Part shown: positions 19,536-30,014 of the stretch, in pieces
Layout of the letters: each line of letters begins with the position of its first letter
Position numbering within the stretch: position 1 is the first letter of the stretch
Origin: Gp7-AA10 sp035636095
GTDB lineage: Bacteria > Acidobacteriota > Thermoanaerobaculia > Gp7-AA8
Direction: 5' to 3'
Assembly (NCBI GenBank): GCA_035636095.1
Contig: DASPZU010000049.1
Span: 1 to 30,101, forward strand
DNA: 30,101 bases
Notes under the pieces: model-generated
Database searches by the model: none
The model's input: only the letters and a program-made list of their open reading frames with translations
What the model was told of the DNA's origin: nothing
Program-made: the position numbers and the translations under genes

Positions 19536-20723
19536 ATGTCGCTGCTGACCACACTTTCTGCCGAAATTGAAGAGATGCGCCGCGCCGGCACGCTGAAGCG
19601 CGAGCTCGAGATGAAGTCTCCGCAAGGTCCGGTGGTGGAGGTCGAGGGGAAAGGCGAAGTCATCATGCTGACTTCCAACAACTACCTCGGCCTTGCCGAT
19701 CACCCCGCCATCATCGAGGCGGCCGAGAAAGCGGAGCGCGATTTCGGATACGGGCTGGCGTCGGTGCGGTTCATCTGCGGCACGCAGACGATCCATCACC
19801 GGCTCGAGCAGCGCATCTCGAAATTTTTCGGCACCGAGGACACCATCCTCTACGGCTCGTGCTGGAACGCCAATGAAGGATTGTTCCAGACCATCGCGCT
19901 CGAGCAGGACGCCATCATCTCCGATGAGCTGAATCACGCCTCGATCATCGACGGCGTCCGATTGTCGAAGGCGAAAAAAGAGCGATTCAAGAATCGCGAC
20001 ATGAACGATCTCCGCCGCGCGCTGGAGGCCACCAAAGACGCGCGGAACAAAGTCGTCGTCACCGACGGCGTCTTCTCGATGGAGGGCTCGCTCGCGCCCC
20101 TGCCCGAAGAGATCGGGCTATGCCAACAGTACGGCGCATTTTTCGTGGTCGACGATTCGCACGCCACCGGCGTGATCGGAAAGACAGGACGCGGCACGGG
20201 GGAAGAGCTGGGCGTCTTCGGAAAGATCGACGCCTACACCTCGACGCTCGGCAAGGCGCTGGGCGGCTCGCATGGCGGCTTCACGACCGGCCCGAAAACC
20301 CTCGTCGAATACCTCCGTCAGAAATCGCGGCCGTATCTGTTCTCCAACAGCCTCCCCCCCGCGGTGGTGATGGGATCGCTGGCGGCCTTCGATCTGCTCG
20401 AGCAGGACAGCAGCATCGTGGCGCGCCTCCGCGAAAACACAACGTATTTTCGTAAACAATTAACATCTAAGAATATTCGTGTCCGCGAAGGGGTCCATCC
20501 CATCGTGCCCATCATCATCGGCGACACCGCCAAGGCCATCGCCATGTCGGCGCAACTGCTCGATCGCGGCGTCTACGTCTCGGGATTCGGATATCCGGTC
20601 GTTCCGCAGGGTCAGGCGCGCCTCCGCTGCCAGATCAGCGCTGCCCACACCCGCGAGCATCTCGATCGCGCCGTCGCGGCGATCGTCGACGTCGCGCAGC
20701 AGAACGGCGTGCTCGCGGCCTAG
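19536..20723 (+). CDS. kbl: 2-amino-3-ketobutyrate CoA ligase (glycine C-acetyltransferase)
   Basis: This PLP enzyme cleaves 2-amino-3-ketobutyrate with CoA to glycine and acetyl-CoA, the second step of threonine breakdown. The 395 residues follow E. coli Kbl closely: SNNYLGLADHP, ASVRFICGTQ, LNHASIIDGVRLSKAK, TDGVFSMEG, VDDSHATG, the PLP lysine Lys240 in STLGKALGG, SRPYLFSNSLPP and GYPVVPQGQAR. Related alpha-oxoamine synthases (BioF, serine palmitoyltransferase) share the fold, but RFICGTQ and the C-terminal YPVVP.GQAR favour Kbl. The partner threonine dehydrogenase is not in the window. Codons 302-315 (20439-20480) are mostly A/T-ending, unlike the rest of the gene. A heptamer hairpin precedes the start. 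Confidence 0.93.
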   Translation: MSLLTTLSAEIEEMRRAGTLKRELEMKSPQGPVVEVEGKGEVIMLTSNNYLGLADHPAIIEAAEKAERDFGYGLASVRFICGTQTIHHRLEQRISKFFGTEDTILYGSCWNANEGLFQTIALEQDAIISDELNHASIIDGVRLSKAKKERFKNRDMNDLRRALEATKDARNKVVVTDGVFSMEGSLAPLPEEIGLCQQYGAFFVVDDSHATGVIGKTGRGTGEELGVFGKIDAYTSTLGKALGGSHGGFTTGPKTLVEYLRQKSRPYLFSNSLPPAVVMGSLAAFDLLEQDSSIVARLRENTTYFRKQLTSKNIRVREGVHPIVPIIIGDTAKAIAMSAQLLDRGVYVSGFGYPVVPQGQARLRCQISAAHTREHLDRAVAAIVDVAQQNGVLAA

Positions 20724-20725
20724 AA

Positions 20726-20775
20726 ATGTGGGACGGGCTTCAGCCCGTGCGGTCGGGCTAAAGCCCGACCCACAT
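20726..20775. repeat. Cruciform-type palindrome after kbl
   Basis: The outer arms ATGTGGG (20726-20732) and CCCACAT (20769-20775) enclose two perfect hairpins, ACGGGC-TTCA-GCCCGT (20733-20748) and GTCGGGC-TAAA-GCCCGAC (20752-20769). The layout resembles a small REP-like element able to fold as a double hairpin on a common stem. It starts 2 bases after the kbl stop. The plus strand has an A-run soon after (about 20789-20797), so a T-tailed terminator exists only for minus-strand reading. Confidence 0.85.
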
Positions 20776-20846
20776 CGCTCTCGGAGTGAAAAAAAACTGA
20801 ATTCGGCTTGATGTGTTGAGTAGGAACGAGCTCAGCTGCTCCACCG

Positions 20847-20890
20847 GAGATCCTTCGCTCCCACCCATAGACCCACCCTCGCTCAGGATA
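20847..20890. repeat. Half copy of the CATCCTGA/GAGATCCTT element upstream of glgP
   Basis: GAGATCCTTCG (20847-20857) and GCTCAGGATA (20881-20890) match the order of the right arm of the palindrome at 16607-16685 (GAGATCCTTCG then CTCAGGAT). The bases between differ and no left arm is seen. The rest of the 20776-20907 stretch shows no clear promoter. Confidence 0.5.
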
Positions 20891-20907
20891 AACTTATCGA
20901 CACAAAG

Positions 20908-23343
<2,436 letters not shown>

Positions 23344-23402
23344 GCGAGCTCATCAATAGACTTTCTTTCGAGATGGGGTAGCAGTTTGCCCGCCTCGGTC
23401 AC

Positions 23403-23450
23403 TCCTCCTTAGACAACTTTTGATTCGCGGCGATGCACCCACAAGGAGGA
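23403..23450 (+). promoter_or_regulatory. Possible ribosome-binding-site-sequestering stem
   Basis: TCCTCCTT (23403-23410) is the exact reverse complement of AAGGAGGA (23443-23450), the strong Shine-Dalgarno of the next gene, with 32 bases between. Pairing would hide the ribosome binding site. The upstream arm and its flank (TCACTCCTCCTTA) also resemble the 3' end of 16S rRNA. Regulation is inferred; the complementarity is seen directly. Confidence 0.45.
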
Positions 23451-23453
23451 ATC

Positions 23454-24752
23454 ATGCGCACCCGTCCGATTTTGTCTTACCTGCGCTATCTCGTCGTCGT
23501 TCTCATAGCTCTTTTTGCGTTAGACGTTCACGCACAATGGCTAAACAACTTGAACCCGGACGTCTACACCTATGGAAACGTGGCGATCGGATACACACCG
23601 GCTGCCGGTACCCCGTTCTTCATCGGGAAGGATGGTGTTGCGTTGTACGGCACCGCGAAATACAACGCACGAATAGCACCAGCTTCGGGAGATCGCGGCG
23701 TGCTTCTCGGATACGACACATCAGTGCCGGGAGGGATCATTGCCGGGAGTGGTGTTCCATCCAATTTGATATTTGCAACAAACAACGGCAGCAGCTTTGC
23801 CGAACGTATGCGGATCGACCCAGCTGGGAATGTCGGCATCGGCACCGCACCCTCCGCCGCGGTTCGTTTGCGGGTGAGCGGGGCATCGCAAACGAGCGCG
23901 GATTATTCGTTCGCCGCACAGGACAGCGGGCTTAACAATCTTCTAGTTGTACGAAATGATGGCAGCGTCGGCATCGGGACCTCGGCTCCGGGATCAACCC
24001 TCGACGTGTTTGATCAAACCGCTCCAAGCGCAGGCGGTCAACGCATCCTTACGCTCGAGTCCGCCTACCTTGGTACAACGGTCGGAAGCGGCGGACGGTT
24101 GGTTTTCAAGTACAACGCCGGTCCTCAAGAGGTGGGAGATATTCGAGGCTACACATTTGGGCCCGCTGCGACCGGCCTTGCGTTTGGAACCGGTTTCGGC
24201 AATGTCCAACCTCGGATGGTGATCGATAACGCCGGAAATGTCGGCATTGGAACTGTAGCCCCAAACCAGGCATACAAACTCGACGTTGCGGGCAACGCGC
24301 ATTTCAGCGGCACTGTCACCGGCGGAAACATTCAGGCTAACTACCAGGACGTCGCTGAATGGGTTCCATCCGATGAAGAGCTATTACCTGGGACTGTGGT
24401 TGTTCTTCAAACCGGCCAAACAAACCGAGTGATTAGCTGTCACGAGCCCTATGACACAAAAGTGGCCGGAGTCGTGTCTGCTCAACCTGGGATTCTGCTT
24501 GGCGAGGGTGGAATCGGGAAAACCAAGATCGCAACGACCGGTCGGGTGCGCGTCCGCGTCGACGCTACACAATCGACGATTCATATTGGCGACCTCCTGG
24601 TCACAAGCGACAAGTCAGGCATGGCGATGAAATCCGAGCCGATGGAAGTCAATGGCCGGCATTTTCATCAACCGGGGACGATTCTAGGCAAGGCGCTGGA
24701 GCCGCTCGATCATGGCTTTGGCGAGATTCTGGTTCTGCTTTCATTGCAATAA
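23454..24752 (+). CDS. Secreted fibre-like protein with NVGIGT repeats and conserved C-terminal domain
   Basis: This is a 432-residue exported protein. The start at 23454 is fixed by an AAGGAGG Shine-Dalgarno; an ATG 21 bases upstream is less likely. A signal peptide (to about residue 28, ending DVHA) is followed by beta-rich sequence. It contains at least three copies of the (N/S)VGIGT..P motif near residues 125, 169 and 261, each followed by an 'LdV.G'-like strand. Such repeats are common in phage tail-fibre-like and bacterial surface proteins. The C-terminal 130 residues start at YQDVAEWVPSDEELLPGTVV and include YDTKVAGVVS, TGRVRVRV, IGDLLVTSDKSGMAMK and GTILGKALE. I recognise this module as recurring with NVGIGT proteins but know no function. 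It heads a run of four exported-protein genes. Confidence 0.8.
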   Translation: MRTRPILSYLRYLVVVLIALFALDVHAQWLNNLNPDVYTYGNVAIGYTPAAGTPFFIGKDGVALYGTAKYNARIAPASGDRGVLLGYDTSVPGGIIAGSGVPSNLIFATNNGSSFAERMRIDPAGNVGIGTAPSAAVRLRVSGASQTSADYSFAAQDSGLNNLLVVRNDGSVGIGTSAPGSTLDVFDQTAPSAGGQRILTLESAYLGTTVGSGGRLVFKYNAGPQEVGDIRGYTFGPAATGLAFGTGFGNVQPRMVIDNAGNVGIGTVAPNQAYKLDVAGNAHFSGTVTGGNIQANYQDVAEWVPSDEELLPGTVVVLQTGQTNRVISCHEPYDTKVAGVVSAQPGILLGEGGIGKTKIATTGRVRVRVDATQSTIHIGDLLVTSDKSGMAMKSEPMEVNGRHFHQPGTILGKALEPLDHGFGEILVLLSLQ

Positions 24753-24764
24753 GAGGGCTTGCAG

Positions 24765-25400
24765 ATGCGCAAATTATTGCTCCCTCTTCTTCTCAATTCA
24801 TTGGTCGCGACGACGAGTGTTGCCGCTCCTTCGCAATTGTCGATCTCGCTCTCAACGGCCACAGTCAGAATTGACGGTGCCACTCCTGGGACGTCCCTGC
24901 TCCTTTTCAGCGTCGCCAACGAGCCGGCCGGCTACTACAACGCTGTCGTAAGGCGTGAAGAACTAATCACGGCGGATCGGTCTGGCGCCGCCGAGGTCCA
25001 GCTTCAAGAACCTCTCCCGAGGCGATCGGTATGGTTTGCTGTGAACGTCCGGACTGGTGAGTACGCAGTCGCGACCCCTTCACGCTTCCCACGTCTCGCC
25101 ACTCTCGTTGCGCCACACGCGCTTCCAGACGCGATGGGCATAGAGCGGCTCGCCATCGTACGGGACTATGTTGAGGTCGCGGTCATCCGTCCTGGCACTG
25201 GTGTGTGGGTGGACTCTCTTTCGAAGGGCGGCCCCAAGGATACGAACAAGGGAGGAGGCCCGCTCCACGCGACGATAAGCTCGTTCAAATCGCTCGACAA
25301 ATCGACCAGAGGTCCCGACCACCTGACACCGGCCGACCTTCTGATCATTGTCGATCCTCACACACTGCAGTACTACGTTGGCAGTGCGTTAACGCGATAG
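24765..25400 (+). CDS. Secreted beta-rich protein of unknown function
   Basis: This 211-residue protein has a signal peptide, MRKLLLPLLLNSLVATTSVAA. The start at 24765 is favoured by AGAGGG 7 bases upstream; an in-frame TTG 6 bases earlier is less likely. The mature N-terminal half is rich in predicted strands (LSISLSTATVRIDGATPGTS, then SVWFAVNVRTGEYAVATP). The second half has VEVAVIRPGTGVWVDS, a Gly/Lys-rich loop (about 152-162) and LLIIVDPHTLQYYVG near the end. No enzyme motif is seen. It lies 12 bases after the fibre-like gene and 12 bases before the RHS-type gene, so the three are probably one operon. Function is unknown. Confidence 0.78.
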   Translation: MRKLLLPLLLNSLVATTSVAAPSQLSISLSTATVRIDGATPGTSLLLFSVANEPAGYYNAVVRREELITADRSGAAEVQLQEPLPRRSVWFAVNVRTGEYAVATPSRFPRLATLVAPHALPDAMGIERLAIVRDYVEVAVIRPGTGVWVDSLSKGGPKDTNKGGGPLHATISSFKSLDKSTRGPDHLTPADLLIIVDPHTLQYYVGSALTR

Positions 25401-25412
25401 AAAGGCGTGGCC

Positions 25413-28400
25413 ATGTCTATGATGAACATCGCGCGCCGAATTCGCATCGTGATTGCGATCTGCACCGTTGCATTCCCGGCGCTCGCGCAACACCCCAACC
25501 TTGACCGCGGTATTTCGGCGGATAAGATGTACCAGTTCGGCAACATCGACCAGATCAACATTTTCAACGGAAATCTCTCGCTGTCGATCCCGATTGGCGG
25601 CGATCGCCCGGTCAGCGATCGTCTGTCTTACGGTCTGACGCTAAGCTATAACAGCAAAGTATGGGAAACAGAGGTCGTTTTCCCGCTTCTTCCGGATGAT
25701 CCGACACCCTATTATCGAAAAAAGCCGCTAACGCTTCCGAACGTGGGGCTGGGCTGGATGCTTTCGTTAGGCCAACTCCTCGATCCTCAACAGAGCTTTG
25801 ACAATTCTGCAAATACAGTACAGGGCTGGAGATACGCGGGCTTTGACGGAAGTGTTCACGACTTCTTCGGAACGCTTCATGACACCGACGCTGTTACAAG
25901 CTCGCTATACAGTAGAGACAACACTTACCTTCGTCTGACGCCGTCGGTATCGAGCAATACCGATTGCATTACGCCAAGCGCCGTGAACTGCCTTCTCGAG
26001 TTTCCAAATGGTCTGGTCCATGAGTTCGAGCCGTACGACACGCTATCGGGCAGACGCTGGCGTGTCCACCAGCTTCGTGATCGATTCGGAAACCATGTTG
26101 ACGTTAGCTACAGCGCTAGCCAGTGGCAACTCACGGATCAGTACAACAGAGTCACAACTGTTCATCTTCGCACACTCTCGGACGATCCGAACTTTTCGGA
26201 AATTCAGGCTAACTATCAGACTGTAGTGGACTCCGTCGACGTACCGGCCTTTCACGGCGTCGACGGACAGGTCGCCCCTTCAACGATCGCGCATTATGCA
26301 TTTAATTACGCGGTGAAGTGGATTCCTCGTGGCTTTTGCTCCGAGATTGATTTCGCAGCTCCTGACTCGACCTTCGTTCGCGTTCCCGTCCTTGTGTCGG
26401 TCACGCTTCCCGACGGAACGTCCTATGCGATGGACTACAGCGCTCTCTACGACACAAACAACGGCATACCCAACGGAGATATCTGTCTCGCGGGCGAGAT
26501 CACGAAACTGACGCTTCCAACGGTTGGTGAAGTGAGGTGGACCTACCAGGAGTATCAGTTGCCGGCACGTGGCTGTGATCCGGTGAATGTCAGCTCGGGA
26601 GTCATGACACGCACCCTTCACGACCAGGTCGCCGGTGATGCGACTTGGACCTATACGCCGAGACCGAGCAACGAGCCCAGTACGCAGTGGCAGTGTGCAC
26701 CGCATCAAATCACGTTTGGTCCTCTTCCGTCCGAAGAACTTCAAAATCTGGTCACAGCGCCGTCTGGCGATCAGACGATTCACTACTTTTCCGTGTGGCC
26801 GTTGACAACTCTGCCACCGGACAGCGGATTTACGCGATTGGAATATGGCCTCCCGCTTACACACAAGGTCGCCGCCAACAATGGAAAGTATCTTTCCACG
26901 CAGATCTGTTCGGGCCAGTGTTCTACTGGCAGCCCGAAACGAACGTCCTACCTTCGCTACGAACGAGACTTCGTACAGTTTGGGGCTCCATCGACGCAGT
27001 TTGACGCGAATCGCCGTCTTGTCGCCACTCGGACCGTCTTCAATGATGACACCGACAATGCTATCGACTCCGACTCGACGGATTTTGATGGGGTCGGCCA
27101 TTATCGAACGACCACTCAAAGCGGCACCTTCACCGGGACGGGCGGTTCACGGGCGACGACTGTGCCGTACAACACACGCGACACCGCAATCAACAACGAC
27201 GCCTCAGTAGTTACGACCGGCACATATGCGCCGGAGAATGGCGCAAATAACGCGACGACATTCCAAATTCCCCTCACAACCACGCCATGGGTGCTCGATC
27301 TGTTTCCTCGGCGAACGGTCACGGAGAGCGGTCTCTCGGCGACGCAGCAATTCTGTTTTACGCCTGCGAACGGATTTCTTCGAGGAACTCGAATCCTGGC
27401 AGCGTCAGCTCCTTGCGACCAGACGACAACTTCGCCGCCATGCGGTGATTTGGTAGCCTCTTATTCTTCTTCAACAGATTCGTCAATCAACGGCGGTGCT
27501 CTGGGAAACGTTACAACGGAGCAGTTTTTCGGAGGGGATGCCACGCCGCTTTCGAATCAGGGAACGACCCTCTGCGGCATTGTCGATAACCCAGGTACCG
27601 CGACGTACGACCTTCGGAATACCTACGGCTACGGCGTCAAGAAAACAAGTCAGTATTACTCCGGCGGTATTGCCATGAGCTTCAAGATATTCGACGCCGA
27701 CATCGACGGAAACACTGGCCTGGCTTTTCGTTCTCGCGATACTGCCGGTGTGCAGACCACATATGCCTATGACACATCTCGCCGGCTGACTTCTCAAGAA
27801 AGGCCGGGGATGACGACGATTGCGTATTCATATACAAACGCGACAAACGCGACTCAGCCAACACCGGCAAAGGTCAAAGCGGAACAAATCTCGTCGACCG
27901 CGGGCACGGCACGTTACGAGGTGGAATTTGACTTCCTGGGGCGCAAGTCTCTCGAGAAACGGCTGATGCCCTACAACGACAACTGCCCGGCAGATTGCAT
28001 CAGCTCGCGCCGCACTTCGTACAACGGGATGGGATGGGTCACGTCCGTATCCGAATGGCAAACCGGGACGATCGGTTATCCGTCTTCGATCAACTGCAGC
28101 TCATCGAGTCCGTCGCCTGCCAACGCGACAGTATTCTGCGGGTTCGATCCGTTTGGCAGAGCAAGCACAGTGCTCAAAGCCGACGCGAAACAAATGACGA
28201 ATAGCTTCAAGGGAGCTCGTGAAATCACTCGTACTGTCGGAGTTCGCACGAGTCTTTCCACTCCGGTCGAAACCGACGCCACAACGACCGAACACTACGA
28301 CATTCACGGCCGGCTTTTCGAAGTCATCGAACCCGATCAGAACAGCACGGCAACATACACCTACGATGTCGCGAACAGGCTCGCTCGCGTCGACGTCTCG

Positions 28401-30014
28401 TCTTCCGGCCTGACAACGCAGACGCGATTGTTCGCATACGACCAGCGTGGCTTTCTTCTCAGCGAAACCCATCCTGAAACCGGCACGACGACTTATGGAA
28501 GCTACGATGCGCGCGGTCACGTAGGCACGCGAAGACTGCCCACGAACGACATCTTCGATCTGAACTACTTCTATGACTCTGCCGAGCGATTAACGACCGT
28601 TAAGTCACGGCACGATCCGACCTCGGCGACCTTTCGCGACTCGAAGGCCTTTCACTTCGCAGAAGACAATGACTATTCGACCTCTCCAAACAACCTGAAG
28701 CGGGGAAAGCTCGACACGGCGACTCGCTACAACTACAACAACATTTCAAGCGGTACGACGAAGGTGACCGAGACATTCAGCTACAAGGACGTCGCCGGCC
28801 GGCTCACCGACAAGAATACTCAAATCATCGATATGCCGTGGACGAACATGTCCCTGTCTCTATCGTATACGTACAACGATCTCGACCTACTCTCCAAGAT
28901 CACGTATCCAACATGCGACGCAGATCCAGGCTGTGGACAGCCGACCTGGGGCGACGTACAACCGGCATATAGAAACGGAGCCCTCTACACAATTCCAGGA
29001 TTCGCGACGGCAATCACCTATGCGCCCAGCGGAACGGTCAACGTCGTTACGCACGCCAAAAATGGCGGGACCGCCGACGGCATAAAAGACACCTATGAAC
29101 CCGATCTGAATGCACTTGCCCGCCCGCGATCGATCGCATTCAGCCCCTACACCGCTTGCACGCCGCCGTTGTCGCCCTCGATCACAGTCACTCCGTCGAA
29201 TCAGATTCTCTATGGCGGCTCGGCTTCATTGTCGGCGACGGCAGGAGGCACTGCGCCGTTTACATATTTCTGGTTTCAGGGCTCGGCTACGACGCCATTT
29301 CAGACAGCAGTGTCCCCCAGCATTACGGTTTTCCCTACACAGACGACGTCTTACTGGGTGCGGGTGTCGAATGCGTGCGGCTCAAAAGATAGCGCGACAG
29401 TCACCGTCACGGTGAAACCTGATCCGCCTGCGGGCCTCGTTGCGACGAAGGCAGGCACGTCGGTCTCAGTAAGCTGGAGTTCAAGCAGCGGCGCGGATCA
29501 TTACGAACTTCAACGGCTGTCGAACAACGCATGGCTACCATCGCCGATCATTTGCCCGACTCAGAACGTGTGCTCGGCGACAGCCTATCTGGACAACGGT
29601 GTCGCCGCGAATACGACTTATGTTTATCAGGTGCGCGCGGTGGCCGGTGACGGGACACCTTCCGATCCGAGTAATCGAGACCTCGCGACCATGATGACCT
29701 TCGCTAGTGTCGGCACGGGTACTGCCATCGCAAGCGACCCGTTGAACGAGGTTCTCGCAGCTATTAACACGATCCGCGCGGCATCGGGAACCCTACCGCC
29801 GATCGATGCATCGTACTTTCAGGGCGGCGCAAGCTTCGCCCCGGATCACGGTCGCATCGTTTACGCGAACCACATCATGACATTGCGGTTTTACATGGAC
29901 GACGCGCTCAGTCGTGTCGGCATAACGCCGTGGGGTTATACCGATCCGAATCTTGTGGCGGGCGCGACACCGCGAGCGGTCCATGTGACGGACTTGCAGG
30001 GGCGTGCGCAATGA
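25413..30014 (+). CDS. Large secreted RHS/YD-repeat protein with Ig-like, FN3 and HITELR-like C-terminal modules
   Basis: This is a 1533-residue exported protein. I place the start at ATG 25413, 7 bases after AAAGG; a signal peptide ending PALAQ follows. Near the N-terminus INIFNGNLSLSIPI is typical of RHS-type proteins. YD repeats are visible at about residues 784 (YAYDTSRRL), 982 (YTYDVANRL), 1007 (FAYDQRG), 1052 (YFYDSAERL) and 1151. About residues 1254-1335 form an Ig/PKD-like domain, and 1337-1430 an FN3-like domain. The last 90 residues contain HIMTLR, GYTDPNLVAGATPRAVHV and DLQGR, matching a 'HITELR' module I know from secreted acidobacterial proteins. No hyperconserved RHS core end (PxxxxDPxGL) or toxin tip is seen. 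Cysteines are frequent and often paired, suggesting disulfides. The stop overlaps the next gene (ATGA). Confidence 0.85.
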   Translation: MSMMNIARRIRIVIAICTVAFPALAQHPNLDRGISADKMYQFGNIDQINIFNGNLSLSIPIGGDRPVSDRLSYGLTLSYNSKVWETEVVFPLLPDDPTPYYRKKPLTLPNVGLGWMLSLGQLLDPQQSFDNSANTVQGWRYAGFDGSVHDFFGTLHDTDAVTSSLYSRDNTYLRLTPSVSSNTDCITPSAVNCLLEFPNGLVHEFEPYDTLSGRRWRVHQLRDRFGNHVDVSYSASQWQLTDQYNRVTTVHLRTLSDDPNFSEIQANYQTVVDSVDVPAFHGVDGQVAPSTIAHYAFNYAVKWIPRGFCSEIDFAAPDSTFVRVPVLVSVTLPDGTSYAMDYSALYDTNNGIPNGDICLAGEITKLTLPTVGEVRWTYQEYQLPARGCDPVNVSSGVMTRTLHDQVAGDATWTYTPRPSNEPSTQWQCAPHQITFGPLPSEELQNLVTAPSGDQTIHYFSVWPLTTLPPDSGFTRLEYGLPLTHKVAANNGKYLSTQICSGQCSTGSPKRTSYLRYERDFVQFGAPSTQFDANRRLVATRTVFNDDTDNAIDSDSTDFDGVGHYRTTTQSGTFTGTGGSRATTVPYNTRDTAINNDASVVTTGTYAPENGANNATTFQIPLTTTPWVLDLFPRRTVTESGLSATQQFCFTPANGFLRGTRILAASAPCDQTTTSPPCGDLVASYSSSTDSSINGGALGNVTTEQFFGGDATPLSNQGTTLCGIVDNPGTATYDLRNTYGYGVKKTSQYYSGGIAMSFKIFDADIDGNTGLAFRSRDTAGVQTTYAYDTSRRLTSQERPGMTTIAYSYTNATNATQPTPAKVKAEQISSTAGTARYEVEFDFLGRKSLEKRLMPYNDNCPADCISSRRTSYNGMGWVTSVSEWQTGTIGYPSSINCSSSSPSPANATVFCGFDPFGRASTVLKADAKQMTNSFKGAREITRTVGVRTSLSTPVETDATTTEHYDIHGRLFEVIEPDQNSTATYTYDVANRLARVDVSSSGLTTQTRLFAYDQRGFLLSETHPETGTTTYGSYDARGHVGTRRLPTNDIFDLNYFYDSAERLTTVKSRHDPTSATFRDSKAFHFAEDNDYSTSPNNLKRGKLDTATRYNYNNISSGTTKVTETFSYKDVAGRLTDKNTQIIDMPWTNMSLSLSYTYNDLDLLSKITYPTCDADPGCGQPTWGDVQPAYRNGALYTIPGFATAITYAPSGTVNVVTHAKNGGTADGIKDTYEPDLNALARPRSIAFSPYTACTPPLSPSITVTPSNQILYGGSASLSATAGGTAPFTYFWFQGSATTPFQTAVSPSITVFPTQTTSYWVRVSNACGSKDSATVTVTVKPDPPAGLVATKAGTSVSVSWSSSSGADHYELQRLSNNAWLPSPIICPTQNVCSATAYLDNGVAANTTYVYQVRAVAGDGTPSDPSNRDLATMMTFASVGTGTAIASDPLNEVLAAINTIRAASGTLPPIDASYFQGGASFAPDHGRIVYANHIMTLRFYMDDALSRVGITPWGYTDPNLVAGATPRAVHVTDLQGRAQ

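Noticed and set aside
20789..20797. A-run after the kbl palindrome as a plus-strand terminator tail
   Set aside because: An intrinsic terminator on the plus strand needs T, not A, and the run is well separated from the hairpin.
23433..23453. Earlier ATG for the fibre-like protein
   Set aside because: It lacks a Shine-Dalgarno, while the ATG at 23454 has AAGGAGG at ideal spacing and begins a proper signal peptide.
26280..27119. 279-codon minus-strand open frame inside the RHS-type gene
   Set aside because: No domain or ribosome binding site; the plus-strand frame is continuous and carries recognisable repeats.
25413..30014. RHS-type protein as a polymorphic toxin
   Set aside because: No hyperconserved core boundary, toxin motif or immunity gene is seen; the C-terminus consists of Ig/FN3/HITELR-like modules.
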